Shown piece by piece: positions 24,479 to 33,078 of a DNA stretch of 64,000 nucleotides. Below the pieces are notes generated by a model, which had not been told where the DNA came from, did no database searches, and worked only from the letters and a program-made list of their open reading frames with translations. Every line of letters starts with the position of its first letter. Position 1 is the stretch's first letter. Source of the stretch: Lacrimispora sp. BS-2 (GTDB taxonomy: Bacteria; Bacillota; Clostridia; Lachnospirales; Lachnospiraceae); assembly GCF_040207125.1 (NCBI RefSeq), contig NZ_CP157940.1, forward strand, positions 868,001 to 932,000, read 5' to 3'. A program made the translations under genes and the position numbers.

Positions 24479-26845
24479 ATGATCCAGGTGGTAAAGAGAG
24501 ATGGGGAAAGTGCTGAATTCAGTCTGAATAAAATCACGGAAGCGATTAAAAAAGCATTTAAGGCCACTCAAAAGGAGTTTAATAATGAAATACTGGAATT
24601 GCTGTCTCTTCGGGTAACTGCTGATTTTCAGGGGAAGATGTCAGGAGGAGAAGTTACGGTAGAACAGATTCAGGACAGTGTGGAACACGTTCTTGAGCAG
24701 GCGGGATATACCGATGTGGCAAAGGCTTATATTTTATACAGGAAACAGAGAGAAAAAATACGGAATATGAAGGATACCATTCTGGATTACAAGGCTGTGG
24801 TAAACAGCTACGTAAAGGTAGAGGACTGGCGTGTCAAGGAAAATTCCACTGTCACCTATTCCGTTGGAGGGCTGATCTTAAGTAACTCCGGTGCGGTTAC
24901 GGCTAATTACTGGCTGTCTGAAATTTATGACCAGGAGATTGCAAATGCCCACAGAAATGCGGATGTCCATATTCACGATTTATCCATGCTCACCGGTTAC
25001 TGTGCCGGCTGGTCCTTAAAGCAGCTCCTTTTAGAGGGGCTTGGCGGAATACCGGGAAAGATCACTTCTTCCCCTGCAAAGCATTTATCCGTACTTTGCA
25101 ACCAGATGGTCAATTTCCTGGGGATCATGCAGAATGAATGGGCAGGAGCCCAGGCCTTTTCCTCTTTTGATACTTATCTGGCTCCTTTTGTAAAGGCTGA
25201 TCACTTATCCTACCGGGAAGTGAAAAAATGCGTTGAATCCTTTATTTATGGTGTGAATACGCCAAGCCGCTGGGGAACTCAGGCTCCTTTCTCCAATATT
25301 ACCCTGGACTGGACCGTTCCTGCCGATATGGCGGAGCTTAATGCCATTGTCGGAGGAAAAGAGGCGGACTTTAAGTATAAGGACTGCAAGGCTGAGATGG
25401 ACATGATCAATAAGGCCTTTATTGAAACCATGATAGAGGGAGACGCCAATGGGCGGGGCTTCCAGTATCCCATTCCTACTTACTCCATTACCAGGGATTT
25501 TGACTGGTCCAATACGGAGAACAACCGGCTGCTGTTTGAAATGACCTCCAAATACGGAACCCCTTACTTCTCAAACTACATTAACAGCGATATGGAACCA
25601 AGCGATGTAAGGAGTATGTGCTGCCGTCTGCGCCTGGATTTAAGGGAGCTTAGGAGAAAGACCGGAGGCTTCTTCGGTTCCGGCGAAAGTACCGGTTCCG
25701 TGGGCGTTGTGACCATCAACATGCCAAGGATCGCTTATCTTTCCCAGAATGAGGCCGATTTTTACAAGCGTCTGGATCATATGATGGATATTTCGGCCCG
25801 GTCATTAAAAACCAAGCGTGAAGTCATAACAAAGCTTTTGAATCAGGGGCTTTATCCTTATACAAAACGTTATCTGGGCAGCTTTGGAAATCATTTTTCC
25901 ACCATCGGTCTCATCGGAATGAACGAAGTCGGCTTAAACTCCAAATGGCTGGGGCAGGATCTGACAAGTGAAAAAACAAGACAGTTCACAAAGGATGTGT
26001 TAAATCACATGCGGGAAAGGCTGTCAGATTACCAGGAGATGTACGGAGACCTCTACAACCTGGAGGCAACTCCTGCCGAGTCCACCACATACCGGCTGGC
26101 AAAGCATGACAAGAAGCATTATCCGGATATCATAACAGCCGGAAATCCGGGGGATACTCCTTATTATACAAACAGCTCCCACCTTCCTGTGGATTATACG
26201 GCAGATATCTTTGATGCCCTTGAGATTCAGGATGAGCTGCAGACCCTCTATACATCAGGAACCGTATTCCATGCATTTCTGGGTGAAAAGCTTCCTGACT
26301 GGGAAGCAGCAGCAAAGCTGGTGCACACCATTGCAGAGAATTTCAAGCTGCCTTATTATACATTGTCGCCAACCTATTCCATTTGTTCGGAGCACGGATA
26401 TCTTTCCGGCGAACATAAGGTATGCCCGGTCTGCGGAAAAAAAGCTGAGGTATACAGCCGGATCACCGGCTACTACCGTCCGGTGCAGAACTGGAATGAG
26501 GGAAAAACTCAGGAATATAAGAACCGGACAGCCTACGATCCTTTCCATTCTGTACTGAAAAAGGGAGCTTTAAGGGAAAATGGGGATAAGGCAGCAATGA
26601 AAAAAGCGGAGATCCCGGCCGGGACCTATCTCTTTACAACCAAAACCTGCCCTAATTGCCGGATTGCAAAACAGTTTTTACAAAATATGGATTATGAGGT
26701 GGTAGATGCCGAGGAGAATGCAGAGCTTGCCACAAAGTTTGGAATCATGCAGGCACCTACTTTGGTGGTCATAAAGAACGGCCAGGTAAAAAAGATCACA
26801 AATGCCTCTGAAATCAGGAAATTTGCGGAAGGCAGGACCAGGTGA
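24479..26845 (+). CDS. nrdD: Anaerobic ribonucleoside-triphosphate reductase with fused redoxin domain
   Basis: ATG 24479, after GGAAAGGAG, gives 788 residues beginning IQVVKRDG as in NrdD, with an ATP-cone (about 1-90). The catalytic core contains CRLRLDLRELRRKTGGFFGS. The C-terminus has a zinc cysteine set (CSEHGY, then CPVCGKK) and the glycyl radical loop RITGYYRPVQNWNEGK. A further domain of about 75 residues follows, from GTYLFTTKTCPNCRIAKQFL to the end, with the CPNC redox motif and a cis-proline segment MQAPTLVVI. This glutaredoxin/NrdH-like domain probably supplies reducing power in place of formate, as in thioredoxin-linked NrdD types. No nrdG activase lies within the window. Confidence 0.92.
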   Translation: MIQVVKRDGESAEFSLNKITEAIKKAFKATQKEFNNEILELLSLRVTADFQGKMSGGEVTVEQIQDSVEHVLEQAGYTDVAKAYILYRKQREKIRNMKDTILDYKAVVNSYVKVEDWRVKENSTVTYSVGGLILSNSGAVTANYWLSEIYDQEIANAHRNADVHIHDLSMLTGYCAGWSLKQLLLEGLGGIPGKITSSPAKHLSVLCNQMVNFLGIMQNEWAGAQAFSSFDTYLAPFVKADHLSYREVKKCVESFIYGVNTPSRWGTQAPFSNITLDWTVPADMAELNAIVGGKEADFKYKDCKAEMDMINKAFIETMIEGDANGRGFQYPIPTYSITRDFDWSNTENNRLLFEMTSKYGTPYFSNYINSDMEPSDVRSMCCRLRLDLRELRRKTGGFFGSGESTGSVGVVTINMPRIAYLSQNEADFYKRLDHMMDISARSLKTKREVITKLLNQGLYPYTKRYLGSFGNHFSTIGLIGMNEVGLNSKWLGQDLTSEKTRQFTKDVLNHMRERLSDYQEMYGDLYNLEATPAESTTYRLAKHDKKHYPDIITAGNPGDTPYYTNSSHLPVDYTADIFDALEIQDELQTLYTSGTVFHAFLGEKLPDWEAAAKLVHTIAENFKLPYYTLSPTYSICSEHGYLSGEHKVCPVCGKKAEVYSRITGYYRPVQNWNEGKTQEYKNRTAYDPFHSVLKKGALRENGDKAAMKKAEIPAGTYLFTTKTCPNCRIAKQFLQNMDYEVVDAEENAELATKFGIMQAPTLVVIKNGQVKKITNASEIRKFAEGRTR

Positions 26846-26894
26846 AATGACTTCAATCCTTTGTCGGTCCGTCATTAAGATATGGTAGTCAGTG

Positions 26895-26930
26895 AAAAGA
26901 TTCTATGCTATAATGGCATGGAATCTTTTT
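26895..26930 (+). terminator. Intrinsic terminator after nrdD
   Basis: AAAAGATTCTATGC (26895-26908) pairs with GCATGGAATCTTTT (26916-26929), with a short loop and a T-tract. Confidence 0.85.
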
Positions 26931-27025
26931 CCGTTTCAAAAAAGAGGGGGTGGCGGAATATGAAAATGACCGGCCCTGTTTGGAATGATTGAAGATAACA
27001 TGTGACTGAAGAGGAGCTTAAAAAG

Positions 27026-28393
27026 ATGGGAAGAGAAAAGTTTTCATCCCGCCTGGGATTTATACTGATTTCAGCAGGATGTGCCATTGGCCTGGGAAAC
27101 GTCTGGCGTTTTCCTTATATTGTGGGCCAGTATGGAGGAGCAGCTTTTGTTTTGATTTACGCGGTGTTCCTGCTTATTTTGGGGCTGCCTATTGTGGTAA
27201 TGGAGTTTGCCGTAGGGCGTGCCAGCCAGAAGAGCGTTGCTTTGTCCTATGATGTACTGGAGCCTGAAGGAAGCAAATGGCATTATGCCAAATACCTGGG
27301 AATGGCGGGAAATTACATTCTGATGATGTTTTACACCACGGTTTCCGGCTGGATGGTCTTATATTTTTTAAAGATGGCAAAGGGAGATTTTGTGGGCCTT
27401 GATGCGGAAGGGGTAGCCGCAGAGTTTGGGAACATGCTGGCAAATCCTGTTCTCATGGGAATTTTTATGATCATCATGGTTGTAGGCTGCTTTTCTATTT
27501 GTGCCAGAGGGCTTCAGGGAGGCGTAGAAAAGATCACAAAATTAATGATGGTATGTCTTTTGGGCTTAATGGCCATACTTGCTGTTCATTCCGTGTTCAT
27601 GGAAAACAGCAGGGCAGGACTGGAATTTTATTTAAAGCCTGATTTCGGTAAGATCAGGGAGGCAGGGATTGGTGAAGTCATATTTGCTGCCATGGGACAG
27701 GCCTTTTTCACCTTAAGCATTGGGATCGGAGCTCTTGCCATCTTTGGAAGCTACATAGGCAAGGAACGCAGGCTGGCCGGAGAAGCCATCAGTGTGGCGG
27801 TTCTGGACACCTTTGTGGCCTTTATGGCGGGACTTATTATTTTTCCTGCCTGCTTTGCATTTCAGATTGAACCGGGCCAGGGACCTAAGCTGGTTTTTGT
27901 GACTCTGCCCAATGTATTTAACAACATGGCAGGCGGAAGGCTGTTGGGAAGCCTGTTCTTCCTTTTTATGTCATTTGCTGCTATTTCCACGGTAATTGCG
28001 GTTTTCCAGAATATTGTTTCTTTTGCCACAGATCTGACCGGATGTACCATAAAAAAGGCAGTGTGGCTGAATGCAGCCGCCATTATCATATTATCCCTGC
28101 CTTGTGTACTGGGATTTAATGTGTGGAGCGGTTTTATGCCCTTTGGCGAAGGAAGCAATGTTCTGGACCTGGAAGACTTTATTATCAGTAACAACCTGCT
28201 TCCTCTGGGAAGTCTGGTCTATCTTGCTTTCTGCACCAGCAGATACGGCTGGGGATTTGAGAATTTCATGAAGGAAGCCAATGAAGGAAAGGGAATCCGT
28301 TTTCCGCGATGGGCAAAGGCTTATGTAACATTGGTTCTGCCGGTCATTGTTCTGGTGATCTTTATCCAGGGCTATGTTGCTAAATTCTTTTAA
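27026..28393 (+). CDS. Sodium-dependent transporter, neurotransmitter:sodium symporter (NSS) family
   Basis: ATG 27026 is chosen because GAGGAG lies ten bases before it and the protein then begins like LeuT-type transporters; a GTG at 27002 has no ribosome binding site. The 455-residue protein has about 12 membrane helices. The first helix motif ISAGCAIGLGNVWRFPYIVG forms the sodium and substrate site, followed by GAAFVLIYAVFLLILGLP. It co-imports sodium and an amino acid such as tryptophan, tyrosine or a branched-chain residue; the substrate is not decidable. It is monocistronic, with a hairpin terminator. Confidence 0.9.
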   Translation: MGREKFSSRLGFILISAGCAIGLGNVWRFPYIVGQYGGAAFVLIYAVFLLILGLPIVVMEFAVGRASQKSVALSYDVLEPEGSKWHYAKYLGMAGNYILMMFYTTVSGWMVLYFLKMAKGDFVGLDAEGVAAEFGNMLANPVLMGIFMIIMVVGCFSICARGLQGGVEKITKLMMVCLLGLMAILAVHSVFMENSRAGLEFYLKPDFGKIREAGIGEVIFAAMGQAFFTLSIGIGALAIFGSYIGKERRLAGEAISVAVLDTFVAFMAGLIIFPACFAFQIEPGQGPKLVFVTLPNVFNNMAGGRLLGSLFFLFMSFAAISTVIAVFQNIVSFATDLTGCTIKKAVWLNAAAIIILSLPCVLGFNVWSGFMPFGEGSNVLDLEDFIISNNLLPLGSLVYLAFCTSRYGWGFENFMKEANEGKGIRFPRWAKAYVTLVLPVIVLVIFIQGYVAKFF

Positions 28394-28442
28394 AGGCTGA
28401 TGAGATAGCTGCTTTGAAGCAGAATTATGTATCGTTACGAAA

Positions 28443-28474
28443 AGAGGCCCGCAGGTTCAGACCTGCGGGCCTCT
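28443..28474 (+). terminator. Hairpin terminator after the NSS transporter
   Basis: A perfect 14-bp stem (AGAGGCCCGCAGGT at 28443-28456 with its complement at 28461-28474) and a TCAG loop. Only a loosely T-rich tail follows, but the stem is very strong. Confidence 0.75.
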
Positions 28475-28760
28475 ATACTGTTGTTTTGTCTTTCTTATCC
28501 GTTTTTCCTCTGTCTTGCAACCGTACCTGGCTGCAGGAAGCTGCTTTTCCTCAAGAGGTCATTTCCGCTTATCCTTTGCACGACATTAGCAAGGCTGGTA
28601 TGGAAATTACCCTTTGCCATCATGAAAAATGGGCTGGAAGCGGAAAAGATTCCAATATCAGCCATTTTGCTCCCCTTCTGGCAGATGTTTTCCTGGAAAA
28701 CGATTCTGCTTTCCGGGATATATTCCATGGGGTTTTAAACGGAAAGGCATGATCAGTTTT
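28475..28760. other. Interval without a convincing gene (possible decayed gene)
   Basis: The plus strand holds a hydrophobic frame to 28738 whose start codon lies before the terminator stem and which has no ribosome binding site of its own; the minus strand holds a 77-codon frame without one. Neither resembles a known family to me. It may be a decayed membrane-protein gene. Confidence 0.4.
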
Positions 28761-28805
28761 AAAAAGTTCGTGTTTCCCCTTGATTTGGGAGCACACGAAC
28801 TTTTT
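28761..28805. terminator. Terminator for the Rrf2 gene (minus strand)
   Basis: AAAAAGTTCGTGT (28761-28773) and ACACGAACTTTTT (28793-28805) form a perfect 13-bp stem bounded by A and T tracts. It lies directly downstream of the minus-strand Rrf2 gene. Confidence 0.8.
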
Positions 28806-28814
28806 ACACCTTGT

Positions 28815-29255
28815 TTAGATTTCGTAATAGCCTGCCTGGCCATCCAGCCTTTTTTGTTCTTCCACCAGATCTGCCAAGGTAATGCTGTCTACCACATCAG
28901 AGATTGCATGATCCAGTTTTTTCCATACCATGAGAGTGGCACAAATCTGGGAACGGCTGCAGGGATTGATTTCATCCTCCAGACATGTTACGGGAACCAG
29001 ACTTCCCTCTGCAAGGCGCAGAATCATGCCAACGGTATATTCCGAAGGATCCTTTGTCAGATAATATCCGCCCTGGGCGCCTCTTCTGCTTTTCACATAT
29101 CCGGCCCTGCTTAAGATGGTAACAATCTGCTCTAAGTATTTATCGGATATTTCCTGGCGTTCCGCCACCTGATTGATCTTTGTGCATTCCCCCGGATGAA
29201 GCGCAAATTCAAGCATCATACGAAGGGCATAACGTCCCTTGGTAGAAAATTTCAT
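28815..29255 (-). CDS. Rrf2-family regulator with a cysteine cluster (IscR/CymR-like)
   Basis: 146 residues. The N-terminal winged helix is typical of Rrf2 (MKFSTKGRYALRMMLEFALH, then a recognition helix around SDKYLEQIVTILSRAGYV and the wing SRRGAQGGYYL). Three cysteines, in CLEDEINPCSRSQIC near residues 91-106, lie where IscR binds a 2Fe-2S cluster, with C-x7-C instead of C-x5-C for the first gap. It may sense iron-sulfur status; the CymR branch of the family, which controls cysteine metabolism, lacks this cluster. A minus-strand promoter can be drawn (TTTACT and TACAAT with 17 bp). Whether it regulates the sulfur operon at the left end is untested. Confidence 0.88.
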   Translation of the reverse strand: MKFSTKGRYALRMMLEFALHPGECTKINQVAERQEISDKYLEQIVTILSRAGYVKSRRGAQGGYYLTKDPSEYTVGMILRLAEGSLVPVTCLEDEINPCSRSQICATLMVWKKLDHAISDVVDSITLADLVEEQKRLDGQAGYYEI

Positions 29256-29715
29256 GGTTAAAAATCTCCTTCCTAATTATTCTTATCTGTTTAGTAGGAT
29301 ATAAAAATATTGTACACGAAACGACTTGAAAAGTAAACCTTAAATTATCCGGCTTCCCAATTTATGGAAATGGATGTATACTAATACTCATTGGGGAATT
29401 GGAAATAGAAGCAAAGTACAAACCTGATCTTTGAACATGTTCTTTCTGCGTATGATCTGCATTAATCTGCCGGTGCCATTTTTCCCCAGTTTTGGAACGG
29501 TCTTGTAGTGTTATCCTATAATATTATAAGTTATCAGAAATCGCCTTTCAGATTTCTGATAAAAGGCAGTGTTCTTTGCTGCCATCTATCCGACTATCGG
29601 AAGAGCTGTTTGCTTCCGATAATATGGATAACAACCATGGCGGGGGACTGCATTTACAGCTTAAAGGCCAAGTGAATACCAGAGGGTACCAATGAATCGA
29701 TAGGAGATAAAAGAG
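29256..29715. promoter_or_regulatory. 460-base divergent intergenic region with hairpins upstream of nadE
   Basis: The Rrf2 side has a minus-strand promoter candidate (-35 at 29333-29338, -10 at 29310-29315) and a weak dyad TCCTA...TAGGA beyond it. The nadE side has a perfect 12-bp inverted repeat TTATCAGAAATC (29531-29542 with 29551-29562), then TATCGGAAG...CTTCCGATA nested inside TATCC/GGATA (about 29587-29625). No T-run follows, so these are leader-RNA structures rather than plain terminators. I match them to no known riboswitch. Confidence 0.45.
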
Positions 29716-31626
29716 ATGAAACATGGATATATCCGGGTTGCCGCGGCAACCCCTGATGTAAAGGTAGCAGACCCGGAATTTAACAGAGAACGGATTTGTG
29801 AGCTGATTAAAAAAGGAATTGAAAGGCATGCAAAGCTCATGGTGTTTCCGGAACTCTGCCTTACGGCCTATACCTGCGGCGATTTATTCGGGCAGGACGC
29901 CCTGTTAAAAAAGGCTGGGAAAGAGCTTAAGGAGATTTTAAAGGCAACAGAAGGCCACGATCTTTTGTGCTTTATAGGCACACCCTGGGAATGGGGCGGA
30001 AAGCTTTACAATACGGCTGTTGCCGTTCAAAACGGAAGGATTCTTGGAATCGTTCCCAAGACGAATCTGCCCAATTATTCAGAGTTTTATGAGCTGCGTT
30101 ATTTCCAGCCGGGAAACGAAGTACCGGTGATGGTAAAATGGGAGGATGAGCTGATTCCCATGGGCACCAATATTCTTTTTGCATGTGAGGACATTCCCCA
30201 GCTTGTGGTGGCAGCAGAGATCTGTGAAGATGCATGGGTTCCAAATCCCCCATCCATCCGCCATGCCATGGCCGGTGCAACGGTGATTGTAAACTGTTCC
30301 GCCAGCGACGAGACAACGGGAAAGGATATTTACCGGAGAAGCCTTATCGCAGGACATTCCGCCAGCCTGGTATGCGGCTTCATCTATGCCAACGCAGGAG
30401 AGGGAGAATCCACTCAGGATCTGGTGTTCGGCGGTCAGAACCTGATTGCGGAAGACGGATCTCTCCTTGCAGAATCCAAACGTTTTGGAAATGGGATCAT
30501 ATACGGGGATATGGACTTAGACAGACTGATTCATGAAAGACGCCGCATGACCACGTTTCCCCAGGCAGACCAAAAGGATTATACCCTGGTTTCCTTTAAA
30601 ATGAAGCAGGAGGAACTGGACTTAAAGAGATTTATAGATCCAAGACCCTTTGTCCCGGACAATGAGGAGGAGAGGAACAGAAGGTGTGAGGAGATTCTCT
30701 CCATACAGGCCATGGGCTTAAAAAAGAGGCTTGCCCACACCGGCTGTAAGCATGGGGTCATAGGGATTTCCGGAGGACTGGATTCGACCCTGGCGCTTCT
30801 TGTGACAGTCCGCGCCTTTGACATGCTGGGAATCCCCAGAAATCAGATCCATGCGGTGACCATGCCCTGCTTCGGAACAACGGACCGTACGTATCAGAAC
30901 GCCTGCACGCTGACCAATACACTTGGAGCAGAGCTTACAGAGGTAAACATCAGGGAAGCCGTAAGCCTTCATTTCCGGGATATCGGACAGAGGGAAGATG
31001 TCCATGATATAACCTATGAGAATTCCCAGGCAAGGGAGAGAACCCAGGTTCTGATGGATATGGCAAATAAACTAAACGGAATGGTCATTGGAACAGGGGA
31101 CATGTCTGAACTGGCTCTTGGCTGGGCGACCTATAACGGCGACCATATGTCCATGTATGGGGTCAACTCTTCGGTGCCCAAGACCCTGGTACGCCATCTG
31201 GTACGCTACTATGCGGACACCTGCGGGGAAGAGGCTTTAAGCGGTGTGCTTCTGGATGTTCTGGACACGCCTGTAAGCCCGGAGCTCCTTCCGCCCCAGA
31301 ACGGGGAAATTGCCCAGAAAACAGAAGACCTGGTAGGCCCTTATGAACTTCATGATTTCTTCCTGTACCAGATCTTAAGGTTTGGCTGCCGGCCGGAGAA
31401 GGTCTACCGCATGGCGGTCTATGCATTTTCAGGGCAATATGAGAAGGAAGTTATTTTAAAATGGCTAAAGGTATTTTACCGCAGATTTTTCAGCCAGCAG
31501 TTTAAGCGCTCCTGCATGCCTGACGGACCCAAGGTGGGCTCTGTGGCAGTATCCCCAAGAGGAGATCTGCGCATGCCAAGCGATGCTGTAAGCCGCCTGT
31601 GGCTGGAAGAACTAGAAAATTTATAA
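29716..31626 (+). CDS. nadE: Glutamine-dependent NAD+ synthetase
   Basis: 636 residues in two domains. The N-terminal nitrilase-type glutaminase has the Glu-Lys-Cys triad: Glu in MVFPELCLTAY, Lys in VPKTNLPNYSE and Cys in AAEICEDAWVP. The C-terminal NAD synthetase has the PP-loop GVIGISGGLDSTLALL and the downstream GTGDMSELALGW. It amidates deaminated NAD using glutamine ammonia, which is channelled between the domains. AGGAGATAAAAG precedes the ATG. The rRNA methylase gene follows after a 14-base gap. Confidence 0.93.
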   Translation: MKHGYIRVAAATPDVKVADPEFNRERICELIKKGIERHAKLMVFPELCLTAYTCGDLFGQDALLKKAGKELKEILKATEGHDLLCFIGTPWEWGGKLYNTAVAVQNGRILGIVPKTNLPNYSEFYELRYFQPGNEVPVMVKWEDELIPMGTNILFACEDIPQLVVAAEICEDAWVPNPPSIRHAMAGATVIVNCSASDETTGKDIYRRSLIAGHSASLVCGFIYANAGEGESTQDLVFGGQNLIAEDGSLLAESKRFGNGIIYGDMDLDRLIHERRRMTTFPQADQKDYTLVSFKMKQEELDLKRFIDPRPFVPDNEEERNRRCEEILSIQAMGLKKRLAHTGCKHGVIGISGGLDSTLALLVTVRAFDMLGIPRNQIHAVTMPCFGTTDRTYQNACTLTNTLGAELTEVNIREAVSLHFRDIGQREDVHDITYENSQARERTQVLMDMANKLNGMVIGTGDMSELALGWATYNGDHMSMYGVNSSVPKTLVRHLVRYYADTCGEEALSGVLLDVLDTPVSPELLPPQNGEIAQKTEDLVGPYELHDFFLYQILRFGCRPEKVYRMAVYAFSGQYEKEVILKWLKVFYRRFFSQQFKRSCMPDGPKVGSVAVSPRGDLRMPSDAVSRLWLEELENL

Positions 31627-31640
31627 AAGAGAGGTACATT

Positions 31641-32420
31641 ATGATAACCAGCAGCGCCAATGCAAGGGTGAAACAGGTGATGAACCTATCAAAGAAGGCA
31701 AAAGCCAGAAACGTAAGCGGCCTCTTTGTAGCGGAAGGCCTTCGTATGTTTAAGGAAATTCCGGCGGACAGGATTGACAGCGTCTTTGTATCAGAGGGCT
31801 TTTTAAAGGCTGAAGCCCATAAAAAGCTTTTGTCGGGAAAGAAATACGAGGTTGTTTCGGATGATGTGTTTAAGGTCATGTCAGATACCCAGACCCCTCA
31901 GGGGGTCTTAGCCCTTGTAAAGCAGTATGCCTACAGGGAAGCGGACTTGTTAGCTGCGCCCGGTCCTTCTTTTCTGATGGTTCTGGAAAACATCCAGGAC
32001 CCGGGGAATTTAGGAACCATTCTCAGGGCCGGGGAAGGAGCAGGCATCACCGGTGTGCTTATGAGCGATACTACGGCGGATATTTATAATCCAAAAGTAA
32101 TCCGTTCCACAATGGGGTCCGTTTTTCGTGTTCCGTTTGTGTATACAGAAGACTTGACCGCTTCTTTAAAGGCATTGAAAGCCGGCGGGATCAGGCTTTA
32201 CGCAGCACATTTAGATGGCAGGAATAATTATGAAAAAGAGGATTATACTGTTGATACAGGGTTTTTAGTGGGAAATGAAGCGAACGGCCTGACGGACGAA
32301 ACTGCAGCGCTGGCAGATGCTTATGTAAAGATCCCCATGAAAGGTAAGGTGGAATCCTTAAACGCGGCGGTTGCGGCTTCTGTATTGATGTTTGAGGCGG
32401 CAAGGCAGCGGCGGATGTAG
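31641..32420 (+). CDS. TrmH/SpoU-family RNA 2'-O-methyltransferase
   Basis: The start at 31641 is preferred because GAGAGG precedes it; the longer frame runs into nadE. The 259-residue protein begins with the substrate-binding helix domain ITSSANARVKQVMNLSKKAK. The SPOUT knot motifs are LENIQDPGNLGTILRAGEGAG, VFRVPFVY and the SAM-binding segments GFLVGNEANGL and IPMKGKVESLNAAVAASVL. It methylates a ribose in 23S rRNA or tRNA; the exact position cannot be deduced. Confidence 0.9.
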   Translation: MITSSANARVKQVMNLSKKAKARNVSGLFVAEGLRMFKEIPADRIDSVFVSEGFLKAEAHKKLLSGKKYEVVSDDVFKVMSDTQTPQGVLALVKQYAYREADLLAAPGPSFLMVLENIQDPGNLGTILRAGEGAGITGVLMSDTTADIYNPKVIRSTMGSVFRVPFVYTEDLTASLKALKAGGIRLYAAHLDGRNNYEKEDYTVDTGFLVGNEANGLTDETAALADAYVKIPMKGKVESLNAAVAASVLMFEAARQRRM

Positions 32421-32636
32421 CCGTCAGAAAATTGTAAGGCTTTTTACAGGCAGAAATATTGAGAAATACTGGAATATATAGTATGATAGTTATAGTTCGT
32501 CATGCATATACATGTGCCTTTCAAAAATATGCTCTATGTGCCGGATTATGAATGAAGTGGCCGAACTATATCGTATGTCAACAGATAGATTTGCCGGGCA
32601 GCTTTGCCTACAATGGCAGGGAAGGGGAATGATAAG

Positions 32637-33077
32637 ATGGCAGCAGTCTATTGGCTTATTGCATTTGTAGTGCTTCTTGGAATTGAAGCGGTGACCATGG
32701 CTTTAACGACCGTATGGTTTGCGGGAGGAGCATTGGTTGCATTTGTGCTGGCGTTGTTTGGAATAAATATCCAGGTGCAGCTGGCGCTGTTTGTAATTGT
32801 GTCCTTTATTCTTTTATTTTTTACAAGGCCTTTTGCTTTAAAATATGTAAACCGGAAAACGGTAAAGACCAATTTGGAAAGTCTGATTGGTAAAAGTGCC
32901 AGGGTTACGGTCACAATCAACAACACTGAGGGAAAAGGTGCGGCGGTCCTAAACGGTCAGGAATGGACTGCAAGGGCACTGGAGGAAAACAGAATATACC
33001 CGGTAGGCACTATAGTGGAAGTAAAGGAAATAAGAGGCGTAAAATTAATTGTGAGTATGAATCAGGAGGAATCATAG
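32637..33077 (+). CDS. NfeD-like membrane protein
   Basis: ATG 32637 follows GGGAAGGGG; the frame extends upstream to 32604 without a better site. The 146-residue protein has two to three N-terminal membrane helices (VYWLIAFVVLLGIEAVTMAL, then VALFGINIQ... to FFTRPFALKY), followed by an OB-fold domain (GKSARVTVTIN, VEVKEIRGVKLIV). It belongs to the short NfeD type that always partners with a stomatin/SPFH protein. The next gene is such a protein, starting one base after this stop. Confidence 0.85.
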   Translation: MAAVYWLIAFVVLLGIEAVTMALTTVWFAGGALVAFVLALFGINIQVQLALFVIVSFILLFFTRPFALKYVNRKTVKTNLESLIGKSARVTVTINNTEGKGAAVLNGQEWTARALEENRIYPVGTIVEVKEIRGVKLIVSMNQEES

Positions 33078-33078
33078 T

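Noticed and set aside
28427..28738. Hydrophobic 104-codon frame after the NSS transporter
   Set aside because: Its start codon lies just before the terminator stem without a ribosome binding site; it is kept only as a possible decayed gene.
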